From an uncultured Sphaerochaeta sp. (GTDB taxonomy: Bacteria > Spirochaetota > Spirochaetia > Sphaerochaetales > Sphaerochaetaceae): DNA of 40,212 nt. The position numbers and the translations under genes were made by a program. The first letter of the stretch is position 1, and the number at the start of each line of letters is the position of its first letter. This document shows, piece by piece, positions 16,510-25,309 of this stretch. The DNA is taken from assembly GCF_963666015.1 (NCBI RefSeq), contig NZ_OY762555.1, positions 3,439,607 through 3,479,818 of the forward strand, read 5' to 3'. The notes under the pieces were generated by a model. That model did not search any database. It had not been told where the DNA came from and saw nothing but the letters and a program-made list of their open reading frames with translations.

Positions 16510-17706
16510 TTATGGGGTGTCCAGGATTCCCATGAACAGAGGTATTTTTTCCTGCATATCCAAGATGGCATAGAAGAATGGCCGGTTGAGCGTCATCGCT
16601 ACAGATTCCCTGGGCATGAAGCTTGTGAGCCGTATCATGACGGCCGTGACTGCTGCTGCCTCGGTTCCTTCTTCATCTACGCGGATAAAGCTCTTATGCA
16701 GCACTTCGTCAATATGAAGAGGAGCCTGATCTGAGCTGAGCATAGCAGAGAAATCTGCAACACCTGGGGTGAAGGCTTTTTTCATTCCCATGGTATGTAA
16801 CGAAGAGACCAGGCTTTCCTGGTATCGGCTCTCAAATTTTGGAAGACTCAGCCTCACCAGGGTCTCTTTGCTCATCTCTGCCCAATCGAAGAGCATCTGG
16901 CTGAATGGTTGTTCCTCGTATCTGGCAAGGTAGGACCTGATGGGAATCGATTGGTCCGGCAGGAGCGCTACAAATGCATACCGCTCATTGGCATAGGGGA
17001 GTACAATAAATTGATGGTCATCCCCATCAAGGTAAGGGAACTGCTTTTCCTGGTTCATAAAAGGGACTGTTTTTTTTTCGTTCTCACCAAAGAATGCGCC
17101 ATCTCTGGTATCGTTGCCTGAAAAGGGTTCTTTCCAGTCATCCTTGAATGCAATGGTATTGATAAGATACATAAGCATATCAGGCGAGGTGCGGTCGATA
17201 ATGTCCACAATTGCCCCTCGGGTGGCTTTCTTTACATATGCGTTGATAATTCCTGCACTGGAAGGTTCCTGGAAGTCAAGGGCCTGAGCAACTCCCTGGT
17301 AGTTTGTCTTGATTGAATCGAGGAACACCGGTGAGATCTGGAATGCTTCATTCATCCAGATGCTGTTGGAGATATCCAATACGCTCTCATGTTTGATGGA
17401 ATTCAGGTACGTTTTACTCTCAGCGTTCAGTGAAGCGGATGTATAGCTTGAATCGGTGAGGACGTTAAGTATTTCGCTTTTAGTTTCCCCTACAGCACCA
17501 TTCATGGTCATGGAGAGGGCAAGCAGGGCTGATAGCGGGCTGACCATGCGGTTGCCTTCCATCTCATAGCCGGCGAAGAAAAGCTCATCTGAAAAGGTGC
17601 TTGCAATTTCACTGTATGACTTGGGAGAAGGTTTTTCTTGCAAGGGTTGGGCAACAAGAGACCCTGCGGACAAAAGGACCAAAAACAGTAATACGATTTT
17701 GCGCAT
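16510..17706 (-). CDS. Serpin (secreted serine protease inhibitor)
   Basis: 398 residues, the full serpin fold after a signal peptide (MRKIVLLFLVLLSAGSLVA). Family landmarks: NRMVSPLSALLALSM, SNSIWMNEAF, NTIAFKDDWKEPF, and the C-terminal NRPFFYAI. The reactive-centre-loop hinge is EEGTEAAAVTAV starting at residue 345, with small residues at P12-P9, which is the pattern of inhibitory serpins. By normal hinge-to-P1 distance P1 is T361 (IRLT/SFMPRES), but the loop is about four residues longer than in alpha-1-antitrypsin, so P1 could lie elsewhere, for example at R366. It likely acts in the periplasm or outside the cell against foreign or own proteases. AAGGAG lies 7 nt before the ATG. Confidence 0.93.
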   Translation of the reverse strand: MRKIVLLFLVLLSAGSLVAQPLQEKPSPKSYSEIASTFSDELFFAGYEMEGNRMVSPLSALLALSMTMNGAVGETKSEILNVLTDSSYTSASLNAESKTYLNSIKHESVLDISNSIWMNEAFQISPVFLDSIKTNYQGVAQALDFQEPSSAGIINAYVKKATRGAIVDIIDRTSPDMLMYLINTIAFKDDWKEPFSGNDTRDGAFFGENEKKTVPFMNQEKQFPYLDGDDHQFIVLPYANERYAFVALLPDQSIPIRSYLARYEEQPFSQMLFDWAEMSKETLVRLSLPKFESRYQESLVSSLHTMGMKKAFTPGVADFSAMLSSDQAPLHIDEVLHKSFIRVDEEGTEAAAVTAVMIRLTSFMPRESVAMTLNRPFFYAILDMQEKIPLFMGILDTP

Positions 17707-17725
17707 GCATAAACTCCTTATCCAG

Positions 17726-17753
17726 AGTGTATCATGGTTTTACCCAATGTGAA
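17726..17753 (-). promoter_or_regulatory. Possible serpin promoter
   Basis: Minus strand: TTCACA (17748-17753), 16 nt, TACACT (17726-17731), about 20 nt before the start codon. Confidence 0.4.
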
Positions 17754-17816
17754 GCAAGAGCACACACAAAGCACACAGAATGAGGAAAAAATACTTCTGT
17801 ATGAACGGAGGAGTAT

Positions 17817-19328
17817 ATGAAACAGTCACGGGGAAAAGTGCAACGAATACGGAAAATTGTGCAACTAATGTTCTTTCTTTGGGTGGTTACGGTAATTGCC
17901 TTGAGTGAAGCGGTAGCAAATGGATTTACGCTGCCATTCTCCATGGAAACAGTTTCCCTGCATGCCATATGCCCCTTTGGCGGGGTGGTAACGCTGTGGA
18001 ACCTCATAAAAGATGGTATCCTCATAAGAAAGATTCATGAGTCAGCGGTAGTTCTAGCATCACTCTCGGTACTCCTTGCGGTTCTCTTTGGACCGGTCAT
18101 CTGTTCCTGGGTATGTCCGTTCGGGACATTTCAGGAGTGGATCGGGAAACTCGGGAGGAGGCTCTTTCCCCGACGATACAACACCTTCGTCCCCAAGCGT
18201 CTTGACCGTTACCTGCGATTCCTGCGGTATGGCATCCTTGTGTGGGTCTTGGTCATGACCGCCCTCTATGCGACCTTGGTTTTTCAACCCTATGACCCCT
18301 ACTATGCGCTCTTCTCGCTCATTCATCGAGAGTTTATGTTTGCTGGACTTATCATTTTGTTCATCATCATTTTGCTTTCACTCTTTGTGGAGCGTCCTTT
18401 TTGCAAGTATGCCTGTCCCTATGGTGCCTTCCTTGGGCTCTTCAACAAGATCAGGATATTCAAGATACGCAGAAACACAGAGCTTTGCATCAATTGCTCT
18501 GCTTGCAATAGAGCTTGCCCCATGAATATTGATGTAGCCGGGAGCGAAGTGGTCTCCTCAGGTCAGTGTATCTCCTGCATGAAGTGCACCAGTGAAGATG
18601 CATGTCCTGTCTCTGATACCGTAATCACTTCCGCCAACAAGAAACACAAGGGTATTCCCATACGGCGTATCGGCATTATTACCGCCCTGGTAATCGCTGG
18701 GGGCATCATGCTCTCCATGGTATTTGGACTCTGGAAAACCTCCAGTAACAAAGAACCGGCACTGTTAAAGGAAGGGGAGTTTGCGGGAGCCCCAAATCCA
18801 GGCGATATCCGTGGAAGTTATACCTTTGAAGATGTGGCGAAGGCTTTTCCTGTTCCTCTTTCCCAGCTTTTGGATGCATTCGGCGTAGAAGAGGGAACGA
18901 TGCGTCTTGGCTCCCTTGAGGAGATCTGGGCAGGTGCCATCCCTGAGGGCGCAGAGGTTGGGACTGACTCCATTAGGCTCTTTGTATCAGTATATACCGG
19001 ATTTCCCTTTACGGCGGAAGAGGGGACCTTGTTGCCCACCAGTGCAGTACATGTGTTGGAGCATGAAGGAAAAGCTGCTGACCCACGTTTTACACTGATC
19101 AAGGAACAGGCAATTGAACTTACGGTCGACCCGAGTGTGGGAATTGCCGTTCCTGCCCTCGAGATCACCGGTAAGACCACGGTACAGGAAGTCCTGGACA
19201 AAGGCATCAGTCTTTCCCAGATTGAGTCAATACTGGGTACAGTGGAGAACAAGCGTGAGAGTATCAAGGTGCTTGCTGAATCACAGGGCCTGAGTTTTAG
19301 TGAGGTGAAGCTCAAGCTCCTTGAGTAA
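17817..19328 (+). CDS. Membrane polyferredoxin (NapH/YccM/NosR-like) with extra C-terminal domain
   Basis: 503 residues. About five membrane helices in the first ~220 residues carry the paired CxxxCP motifs of the NapH family (CSWVCPFGTFQEW, CKYACPYGAFLG). Two ferredoxin-type clusters follow (CINCSACNRACP and CISCMKCTSEDACP, the second irregular). A further helix (residues ~285-305) then leads into a ~190-residue C-terminal region with two similar helical pieces, YTFEDVAKAFPVPLSQLLDAFG and ITGKTTVQEVLDKG. It is likely an electron-transfer protein between quinol or flavin carriers and a redox partner; none is adjacent. GGAGG lies 5 nt before the ATG. Convergent with the AEC transporter gene, 1 nt apart. 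Confidence 0.82.
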   Translation: MKQSRGKVQRIRKIVQLMFFLWVVTVIALSEAVANGFTLPFSMETVSLHAICPFGGVVTLWNLIKDGILIRKIHESAVVLASLSVLLAVLFGPVICSWVCPFGTFQEWIGKLGRRLFPRRYNTFVPKRLDRYLRFLRYGILVWVLVMTALYATLVFQPYDPYYALFSLIHREFMFAGLIILFIIILLSLFVERPFCKYACPYGAFLGLFNKIRIFKIRRNTELCINCSACNRACPMNIDVAGSEVVSSGQCISCMKCTSEDACPVSDTVITSANKKHKGIPIRRIGIITALVIAGGIMLSMVFGLWKTSSNKEPALLKEGEFAGAPNPGDIRGSYTFEDVAKAFPVPLSQLLDAFGVEEGTMRLGSLEEIWAGAIPEGAEVGTDSIRLFVSVYTGFPFTAEEGTLLPTSAVHVLEHEGKAADPRFTLIKEQAIELTVDPSVGIAVPALEITGKTTVQEVLDKGISLSQIESILGTVENKRESIKVLAESQGLSFSEVKLKLLE

Positions 19329-19329
19329 C

Positions 19330-20211
19330 TCAGGAAGCAAGGGCAATGGTGATGGGGATGGTGAAAATCCCCATCAGCGAACTGACCAAGACCATGGTGC
19401 TGGAAAACTCATTCTTCAATCCATAACGAAGTGGCAATACACTTGTAAATACTGCTGAAGGGAGTGCCGTCGCAACAATCACTACCGTCTTTGATAGTCC
19501 GGTAAGGCCAACAATGGATGCTGCAAGGTATCCGACGGCATATCCCCCGATGAATCGGATGGCCAAGCCTCCGATGATATGTCGGTCGAAGGTGAAGCGG
19601 ATTCTCTTCAGTGAAACTCCAAGCGTAAAGGCTGCCAGTGGGCTTGCGGCACTTCCTGCAAAGGTGAAGGTTGAGACAATCGCCTTCGGCATAGTGATGG
19701 GAAGTATTCTTACAAGGAATCCAAGCAAAACCGCCCAGAGAATCGGCGAGTGGAGCATGTTGATCAATCCCTTCCTGCTGAACCCTCCAGTGATGATCAA
19801 CAGACCCAACGTGAAGAGAAAAATACCCTGGATCTGGTCATAGATGAGAATTAGGTTCATGGCCTCACTTCCTCCCCACAGTTCCATCAGAGGGATACCA
19901 AGAAACCCGGAGTTCATGAAGACCAGTGGGGGGATTGTACTACGCATATCCTGTTTTGCAAGCTTTGCCCACACCAGTGCGAGAGGAAAGAGCAAAAGAG
20001 AGACCAATGCCGATGCTTTTGCAATATCGCCAATAACCGCTCCGCTGAGTGAACTTTCAGTCAGCGAGATGAATACCAGGGCAGGCATGAAGAAGTCAGA
20101 GACAATGCGGACAAGATCTTCCACTTTGATTGACTCTATGCTGCTCAGTAAAAAACCTCCCAAGACAACGAGGATAATGGGAAGCATCTGGAATAGTGAG
20201 GAGATAATCAT
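19330..20211 (-). CDS. AEC (auxin efflux carrier) family transporter
   Basis: 293 residues with about 10 hydrophobic helices. Family features: PIILVVLGGFLL at the N-terminus, IVSDFFMPALVFISL, FMNSGFLGIPLMELWGG, and the C-terminal ATALPSAVFTSVLPLRYG. Bacterial members move malate, malonate or other organic anions; the substrate cannot be read here. The frame opens at a TTG at 20247, but the ATG at 20211 fits the family N-terminus; neither has a clear ribosome site. The stop abuts the polyferredoxin stop with a 1-nt gap and no terminator. Confidence 0.82.
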   Translation of the reverse strand: MIISSLFQMLPIILVVLGGFLLSSIESIKVEDLVRIVSDFFMPALVFISLTESSLSGAVIGDIAKASALVSLLLFPLALVWAKLAKQDMRSTIPPLVFMNSGFLGIPLMELWGGSEAMNLILIYDQIQGIFLFTLGLLIITGGFSRKGLINMLHSPILWAVLLGFLVRILPITMPKAIVSTFTFAGSAASPLAAFTLGVSLKRIRFTFDRHIIGGLAIRFIGGYAVGYLAASIVGLTGLSKTVVIVATALPSAVFTSVLPLRYGLKNEFSSTMVLVSSLMGIFTIPITIALAS

Positions 20212-20289
20212 GAGCTGAACTATACGGCAAAGATTAAAGGGAAGCAACTAAGCCGAGATGAAAAAGCACGCTCAGATACCATTCAGTTC

Positions 20290-20317
20290 TTGATTCCTTT
20301 CCTTATTCCGCTATACT
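20290..20317 (+). promoter_or_regulatory. Promoter of the GGDEF-EAL gene
   Basis: TTGATT (20290-20295), 16 nt, TATACT (20312-20317), followed by a short leader with AGGAG before the ATG. Confidence 0.55.
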
Positions 20318-20340
20318 GAAAATCAGAATACAGGAGTATT

Positions 20341-22404
20341 ATGGAAAAGAGTGATTGGTCAGCTGAGGGAAGACAAGATTCACGTCGAACAGGTCAACTG
20401 ATTATTCGCGTCCTTTTGCTCAGTCTCTTTCTGTTATCCATCCTCTCTCTGTTTTTCCAGCAATTCAATCGAAAGCTTGAACAGTCACTCTGGGAGGAGA
20501 AGCAAGCCCAGTTCCAATATCTTGCGGACCAAAGTGCGCAGTTGGTAAGCCAGCAGATCAAAGAAGATCAGAGAGTATTGCAATCGTTGGTTGAACAAAC
20601 TGCATCCCTCACGCAGGGGAACGCGATAGCTATGCTCAATGAGTACGCTATTAAGTGGGAGAAAGCTGGAAATTACGCTTCCATTACCCGTTCAGGTGAC
20701 CATCTGCTGTATGCCGCAAAGGCTGATCTTGCTGATGGAACATGTCTTACCCTGTTTCATACCGTTTCTACAGAAACCTATGACACTCTACTAGGCACGC
20801 TATTCATGGGCAAGCCTTTCACTGGATACTGGATCAAGCCAGAGGGTACTTTGCTCTGGCAGACTGATGGAAGACTTGATGGGCTTGAAGCACTTACGCT
20901 TGACTCTGATGAAACGATGCAGCTGTTTACCAGTAAGATAGACGATAGATGGGGACAGTTTGTCCTGGTTGCCAAACGAGGTCTCTCCGAATCTGTCTCC
21001 TTGGCAATACTGCGTTCATCTCTCTCGATGGCGGTGATGGTTATCGTCATCTTCTTTCTCTTCCTGGTGTACTTGCTCTCCATGGATCATCGATATGCCA
21101 GAACATTATGGCATCTAGCTTATATGGATGAACTCACCAATCTGCCGAACAAGAATCTCTTTGAAAGGGAAGCAAAGCTACGCTTGCAACACCCAAGAGA
21201 CTCCTATGCTCTTATGATTCTGGACATTGGCAAGTTCAAGTTGATCAATGACCATTTTGGGTATAGTTTTGGGGATTCCTTGCTTCTTCACTGTGCGAAA
21301 GTTCTTCCACGGTATGTTACTCGTGATGGATTGTGTGCCCGCTTAAGCGGTGATAAGTTCATTATGCTTGTAAGCTACCGTGAACGGACTGCCTTGCAAC
21401 GGAGGATTACCATCATCGAGGAAGAGTTGCGCCATTTCTCCTTTCCCAAAGCCTCCCTTTTCCAGTTGGAAATTCTCGTCGGTATCTCACTGGTTGAAGA
21501 GCCAAATCTGGAGATCAGTTCGTATATCAACCGAGCTCTGTTTGCCCTTTCAGCATTGAAGGAAACGAAACAAGGCTGGTATCTCTTCTATGAGGAAGCG
21601 CTCAAAGACCAGCTTCTTGAAGAGAGTGAGTTGGAGCATGTTTTCAACAAGGCTCTTTCAGCTGGGGAATTTTTTATCCAGATACAACCGAAATACTCCT
21701 TTTCTACTGGATCTCTTATCGGGGGGGAAGCCTTAGTCAGATGGAAGCATCCAACCAGAGGATTGCTGATGCCCTCACAATTCATTCCGCTTCTGGAGAA
21801 ACATAATCTCCTTATCGCGTTGGATATGTATGTCCTGAAGCTTGTGTGTAAGCTGTTTGTGCAGTGGGAGGGTGAGGGGAAACCCCTTTTGCCTATCTCG
21901 GTCAACCAGTCAAGGGCACATCTCTTTGTTACGAACTACGAGGAGAGCTTGGTAGCATTGGTTGATCACTATGGAATCGACCACAAACTCATGGAATTCG
22001 AATTAACGGAGACCTTGTTCCTTCATGACCTTACCCATCTATCATCTGTCCTAAAATCACTGAGAAGTCAAGGATTCTTGGTTTCCCTTGATGATTTTGG
22101 TTCTGGATACTCTTCTCTTACCATGCTCAAAGATGTACAGATTGATGTAATCAAGATGGACCAAGGCTTTTTCACCGACCTTACTACCAACGAGCAGGGA
22201 AGAGTGGTGATCCAACATGTCATAGCTATGGCTAAGAATCTTGGGATTACCTCCATTGCTGAAGGTGTGGAGAGTGAAGAGCAAGCCAAGATGCTTGCTT
22301 CCATGGGCTGCGACGGTGTACAGGGGTACTTCTACAGCCAACCGTTGGAGGTCGGGGAGTATGGGCAGTTGCTGAGCGATGACTCTCCACGCTGCTTCCT
22401 CTAG
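20341..22404 (+). CDS. Membrane-bound GGDEF-EAL protein, probable c-di-GMP phosphodiesterase
   Basis: 687 residues. A first membrane helix (about 21-41), an extracytoplasmic sensor region of ~180 residues, a second helix (about 224-246), then GGDEF and EAL domains. The GGDEF signature is degenerate (SGDKF, residues 336-340), so cyclase activity is unlikely. The EAL domain looks intact: EALVRW (E463), N in SVNQSRAH, E in EFELTET, DDFGSGYSSL, K in DVIKMDQGF, AEGVE and QGYFYSQP. It should hydrolyse c-di-GMP, with the sensor and dead cyclase domain as possible control modules. AGGAG lies 4 nt before the ATG. The 3' end overlaps the convergent CPBP gene by 4 bp. Confidence 0.9.
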   Translation: MEKSDWSAEGRQDSRRTGQLIIRVLLLSLFLLSILSLFFQQFNRKLEQSLWEEKQAQFQYLADQSAQLVSQQIKEDQRVLQSLVEQTASLTQGNAIAMLNEYAIKWEKAGNYASITRSGDHLLYAAKADLADGTCLTLFHTVSTETYDTLLGTLFMGKPFTGYWIKPEGTLLWQTDGRLDGLEALTLDSDETMQLFTSKIDDRWGQFVLVAKRGLSESVSLAILRSSLSMAVMVIVIFFLFLVYLLSMDHRYARTLWHLAYMDELTNLPNKNLFEREAKLRLQHPRDSYALMILDIGKFKLINDHFGYSFGDSLLLHCAKVLPRYVTRDGLCARLSGDKFIMLVSYRERTALQRRITIIEEELRHFSFPKASLFQLEILVGISLVEEPNLEISSYINRALFALSALKETKQGWYLFYEEALKDQLLEESELEHVFNKALSAGEFFIQIQPKYSFSTGSLIGGEALVRWKHPTRGLLMPSQFIPLLEKHNLLIALDMYVLKLVCKLFVQWEGEGKPLLPISVNQSRAHLFVTNYEESLVALVDHYGIDHKLMEFELTETLFLHDLTHLSSVLKSLRSQGFLVSLDDFGSGYSSLTMLKDVQIDVIKMDQGFFTDLTTNEQGRVVIQHVIAMAKNLGITSIAEGVESEEQAKMLASMGCDGVQGYFYSQPLEVGEYGQLLSDDSPRCFL

Positions 22405-23150
22405 AAAATGAAGATAAAGAGAATACCTTGGAAGAAAAGATGTGTTAGGGCATGTGTGGTCATGGCATATTGGATTCCCATTGTAAGATAAACCCATCCA
22501 AAGAGGTAACCCAATACTCCGTTGAGTATGAGGCTTCTGAGTACCAATATTCCACTCAAGGTACCGAAAGCCGCTTGTGTTGCCGGTAGATGCCCGAGAG
22601 CAAACAGAATAGCAGCTGCCAGATTCGCAACATGATAATAAGCTTTTGGAATCTCAAGTCCTTGTTTCGTCCTTCCCCGAAACAGGTCGAGTACAAAGAC
22701 CAAGAAGGAGAGGAAGAACCAGCGAAGCATGATCTCTTCCAGGATGCCTCCATAAAGCATGGAAAAGAGGAGCGCAATCAGGCTGAAAGATTCAGGTGAG
22801 TATGAGACTTGGACCTGGGGAATGTGTGGAGCAAACACATAGTAATCACTGAGCATGACCAATGCAGAGAGGAGTCCCAGGAGGACTGCCTTTCCCACAA
22901 GTGTTTTCTCGAAAGAGAGGGGACGAAGCAGGCAGACCTTCCGGGCAAGCTGATATCCAAGGTATGCCAGGAGAAGCGTATACACCAAGGCTATCTGGAT
23001 AAAGGTGGTCAGTAGAAGTAGAGGCAGTGATACATCCACACCAAGGTTTGCAGCTACTGTACTGTTCGTATACGCCAGATACCAGGCACAGAGAAGCCCT
23101 ATAGGGAAAAAAAACATTGCAAAATGTAATGCTTTTTTGTCAATCTTCAT
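22401..23150 (-). CDS. CPBP-family intramembrane metalloprotease (CAAX protease/Abi type)
   Basis: 249 residues and about 7-8 membrane helices. The catalytic motifs are EEIMLRW (the EExxxR motif), a His in FALGHLPATQ, and the last motif in YAMTTHALTH. It likely cleaves membrane-embedded substrates; bacterial members take part in peptide maturation or immunity, and no partner peptide is visible here. The ATG at 23150 has AGGAG 6 nt before it and is preferred over an upstream in-frame start at 23165. It has its own promoter. Confidence 0.82.
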   Translation of the reverse strand: MKIDKKALHFAMFFFPIGLLCAWYLAYTNSTVAANLGVDVSLPLLLLTTFIQIALVYTLLLAYLGYQLARKVCLLRPLSFEKTLVGKAVLLGLLSALVMLSDYYVFAPHIPQVQVSYSPESFSLIALLFSMLYGGILEEIMLRWFFLSFLVFVLDLFRGRTKQGLEIPKAYYHVANLAAAILFALGHLPATQAAFGTLSGILVLRSLILNGVLGYLFGWVYLTMGIQYAMTTHALTHLFFQGILFIFIF

Positions 23151-23167
23151 ACAAAACTCCTGCACGT

Positions 23168-23196
23168 ACTGTATCCCAGTGTGCAGAAGTTGACAA
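23168..23196 (-). promoter_or_regulatory. Promoter of the CPBP protease gene
   Basis: Minus strand: TTGTCA (23191-23196), 17 nt, TACAGT (23168-23173), about 17 nt before the ATG. Confidence 0.55.
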
Positions 23197-23222
23197 GAAG
23201 TGCATGGTTAATCTGTTCTAAA

Positions 23223-24005
23223 CTAGAGGAATATATAGGCTTCCAATGGATCGCTAAAGTACTCGGAGGTAACTCCATGTCTGGTGGATCCATTGAATCG
23301 AGGAACTTCCTCCATGAATCGGATGGTCACTTCTCCGCCCTCTTCAAAGGAAATTTTTCCTGCATGTACAGCTGCAGTTCCAATTGGGCTGTCACTGCTG
23401 TAAGGACCGGAACCCCAGATGATCTCCTCTGTTCCTCCTGGTGGGAGAGAGACAGTCACTGCTTCGCCTACAGACAGATTGAGGAAATCAGCATTTGTAT
23501 GCCAGTCGATGACATACTCTCCCAGTATACCTTCTTCAAGAAGATTGCCTTTCTTGTCGGTGAACACAAAACTGAGAGGCCAAGAACCATAGGTGATTGA
23601 TGTAACACCTTTTTGTGTACTGCCTCTGTAGTACGTGCGCCCTTCAAGTATCTTGAAGTATACCCTGCCGCCTTCCTCGAAGGTTATCAGACCACTGTGT
23701 ACAGCAGCCGTTCCTACATTGCTGTCACCGGTATAGACCCCTGTTCCCCAGATGGCGAAATCGGACCCTCCAGGTGGCAATTCGAGTGTGAAGATATCAC
23801 CGACCCGTTCACTGAACATGTCCCCACTCATCAACCATGGTTCTACATTGGGAACATAATTGAGAGCTTCGAAGAATGCACCATGGTCATAGCCTAATTG
23901 GATTTCAGGAATACCGTTTGAGAAAGAAAGCGAGGCAGAGGTACAGCCTAGAAACAACAAGGAAAACACAACAACTCCAACACCAATTCTCATGAACTTG
24001 TCCAT
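23223..24005 (-). CDS. Lipoprotein with two tandem LCCL-like domains
   Basis: 260 residues. The start at 24005 follows a GGGGGGT ribosome site and gives a lipoprotein signal (MDKFMRIG, hydrophobic core, LFLGC with Cys21). Two repeats occupy about 70-149 and 178-260. Each has the LCCL pattern: an LPPGG lead-in, IWGTGVYTGDSNVGTAAVHSG or IWGSGPYSSDSPIGTAAVHAG, FEEGG, then GSTxxGVTS. The conserved cysteines of animal LCCL domains are absent. LCCL domains are thought to bind lipid or carbohydrate, so this may be a surface or periplasmic binding lipoprotein. It is divergent from the DUF438/PAS gene. Confidence 0.75.
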   Translation of the reverse strand: MDKFMRIGVGVVVFSLLFLGCTSASLSFSNGIPEIQLGYDHGAFFEALNYVPNVEPWLMSGDMFSERVGDIFTLELPPGGSDFAIWGTGVYTGDSNVGTAAVHSGLITFEEGGRVYFKILEGRTYYRGSTQKGVTSITYGSWPLSFVFTDKKGNLLEEGILGEYVIDWHTNADFLNLSVGEAVTVSLPPGGTEEIIWGSGPYSSDSPIGTAAVHAGKISFEEGGEVTIRFMEEVPRFNGSTRHGVTSEYFSDPLEAYIFL

Positions 24006-24030
24006 TGATACCCCCCATGTTTTGTGGGTG

Positions 24031-24068
24031 TTGGTACAGATTGCAGGATAGGGAAGTACAAGTACCAA
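24031..24068. repeat. Inverted repeat in the LCCL/DUF438 intergenic region
   Basis: TTGGTAC (24031-24037) and GTACCAA (24062-24068), 24 nt apart, between two divergent genes. It could be a regulator site or an RNA hairpin in the 5' leader of the LCCL gene. Confidence 0.3.
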
Positions 24069-24138
24069 TCCCCAGTGATTTCTGTCATTCCAATCAGAGC
24101 ATAATCCCGAATCTGTCTTCTTAGAAGAGGGGAACCCC

Positions 24139-24225
24139 ATGAAAGTTGCACAAATCCTGCTTGCCATACAGCAGAGTTTGTTCCAAACTTCTGGAGAGGA
24201 GTTAGAACATGGAACTAATACATAA
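24139..24225 (+). CDS. Possible 28-residue leader peptide overlapping the DUF438/PAS gene start
   Basis: An ATG at 24139, preceded by AGAGGGG at a suitable distance, opens 28 codons (MKVAQILLAIQQSL...) that stop at 24225, 17 nt inside the following gene. The ribosome site of that gene lies within it. It may couple translation or be chance; there is no homology evidence. Confidence 0.2.
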   Translation: MKVAQILLAIQQSLFQTSGEELEHGTNT

Positions 24226-25309
24226 TCATGACAAGCGTACTGCACGGCTTATCGAGTACTTCCAAATTCTTTATGAGGGAACTACAGACAAGGGCACCTA
24301 TGAATCCTATCGTGATGTATTGGAAACAGCCACAGCTTATGAGACGAATGCGGCATTGGATGCGCTCCTCAGTAAGGCACAGGATATTGAGTCCTATACC
24401 ATTCCAGTAGCGAGGTTCATCAGGTCAGTGGGAAAGGGCTTGGAGCGTGCAACGCTTCCAGATTACCATGACAATGAACTGCTCTCATCCTTGGTTGAGG
24501 AGAATGTTGAAATTGCGAAGGTATCCTCATCATTGCAGCAACTCAGCATTCAACTGAAGAAGGAGGGAAGAGATGATTTTGCAGGTATACAGGAAGTTCT
24601 CTCCTCGTTTGACCTGCCACAAAAGCACTATGAGCGATTGCAGAATGAGTTATTCCCCCTTTTCGAGCAAACCAGCAATGAGCATGGCTGCGTGAAGCTT
24701 ATGTGGGCAATCCAGAATACAGCCCTTGACCTCAAGAAGCAGGCAAAAGCTTATAAAGGCAGTGATATGGCATCATTCTGGAAATTGTTCAGCAACTTCT
24801 ACTTCAACATGGAAATATTGCGGTATCGGGAAACATATATTCTCTACCCGGTTGCATATCGTGCACTAGGCAAACATAGCGAAAAGCGTATGAACAACCC
24901 TCTCTCTGATGCACTCTTTTCTTGTAAGACTGGTGAGCTTACCTCAGAACAGTTGGAGTTGATCTTCCGTCTCCTCCCACTCGATATTGCTTTCATTGGG
25001 TCCGATGACCGGGTCAAGTTTTACTCTGATCCACCACACCGTATCTTTCCCCGTAGTCCACAGGTAATTGGAAGGTTGGTACAAAACTGCCACCCTCCAA
25101 AGAGTGTGTCTACCGTCGAGGAAATCCTCAGTTCCTTCAAAGAAGGAAGGGAGGATTCTGCGGAGTTCTATCTGGTTGTAAGGGGAGCGTTTGTCCACAT
25201 CCAGTACTACGCAGTGCGTAGCATGGATGGCAAGTATCTTGGGACTTTGGAAGTGACCCAAGACGCAACACACCTCAGATCCCTTAGCGGGGAGAAGCGG
25301 TTGCTTTAG
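24209..25309 (+). CDS. DUF438/PAS-domain protein, hemerythrin-like relative
   Basis: 366 residues, cytoplasmic. The N-terminal part is helical and the middle (HYERLQNELFPLFEQTSNEHGCVKLMW) recalls the hemerythrin-like segment of DUF438 proteins, but few of the iron-binding His are present. The C-terminal ~120 residues are a PAS-type domain (LPLDIAFIGSDDRVKFYSDP, GRLVQNCHPPKSVSTVEEIL, YYAVRSMDGKYLGTLEVTQD). Such proteins are thought to sense redox state or a small ligand. AGAGGAG lies 7 nt before the ATG. The last 26 nt overlap the convergent NDK-like gene. Confidence 0.75.
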   Translation: MELIHNHDKRTARLIEYFQILYEGTTDKGTYESYRDVLETATAYETNAALDALLSKAQDIESYTIPVARFIRSVGKGLERATLPDYHDNELLSSLVEENVEIAKVSSSLQQLSIQLKKEGRDDFAGIQEVLSSFDLPQKHYERLQNELFPLFEQTSNEHGCVKLMWAIQNTALDLKKQAKAYKGSDMASFWKLFSNFYFNMEILRYRETYILYPVAYRALGKHSEKRMNNPLSDALFSCKTGELTSEQLELIFRLLPLDIAFIGSDDRVKFYSDPPHRIFPRSPQVIGRLVQNCHPPKSVSTVEEILSSFKEGREDSAEFYLVVRGAFVHIQYYAVRSMDGKYLGTLEVTQDATHLRSLSGEKRLL

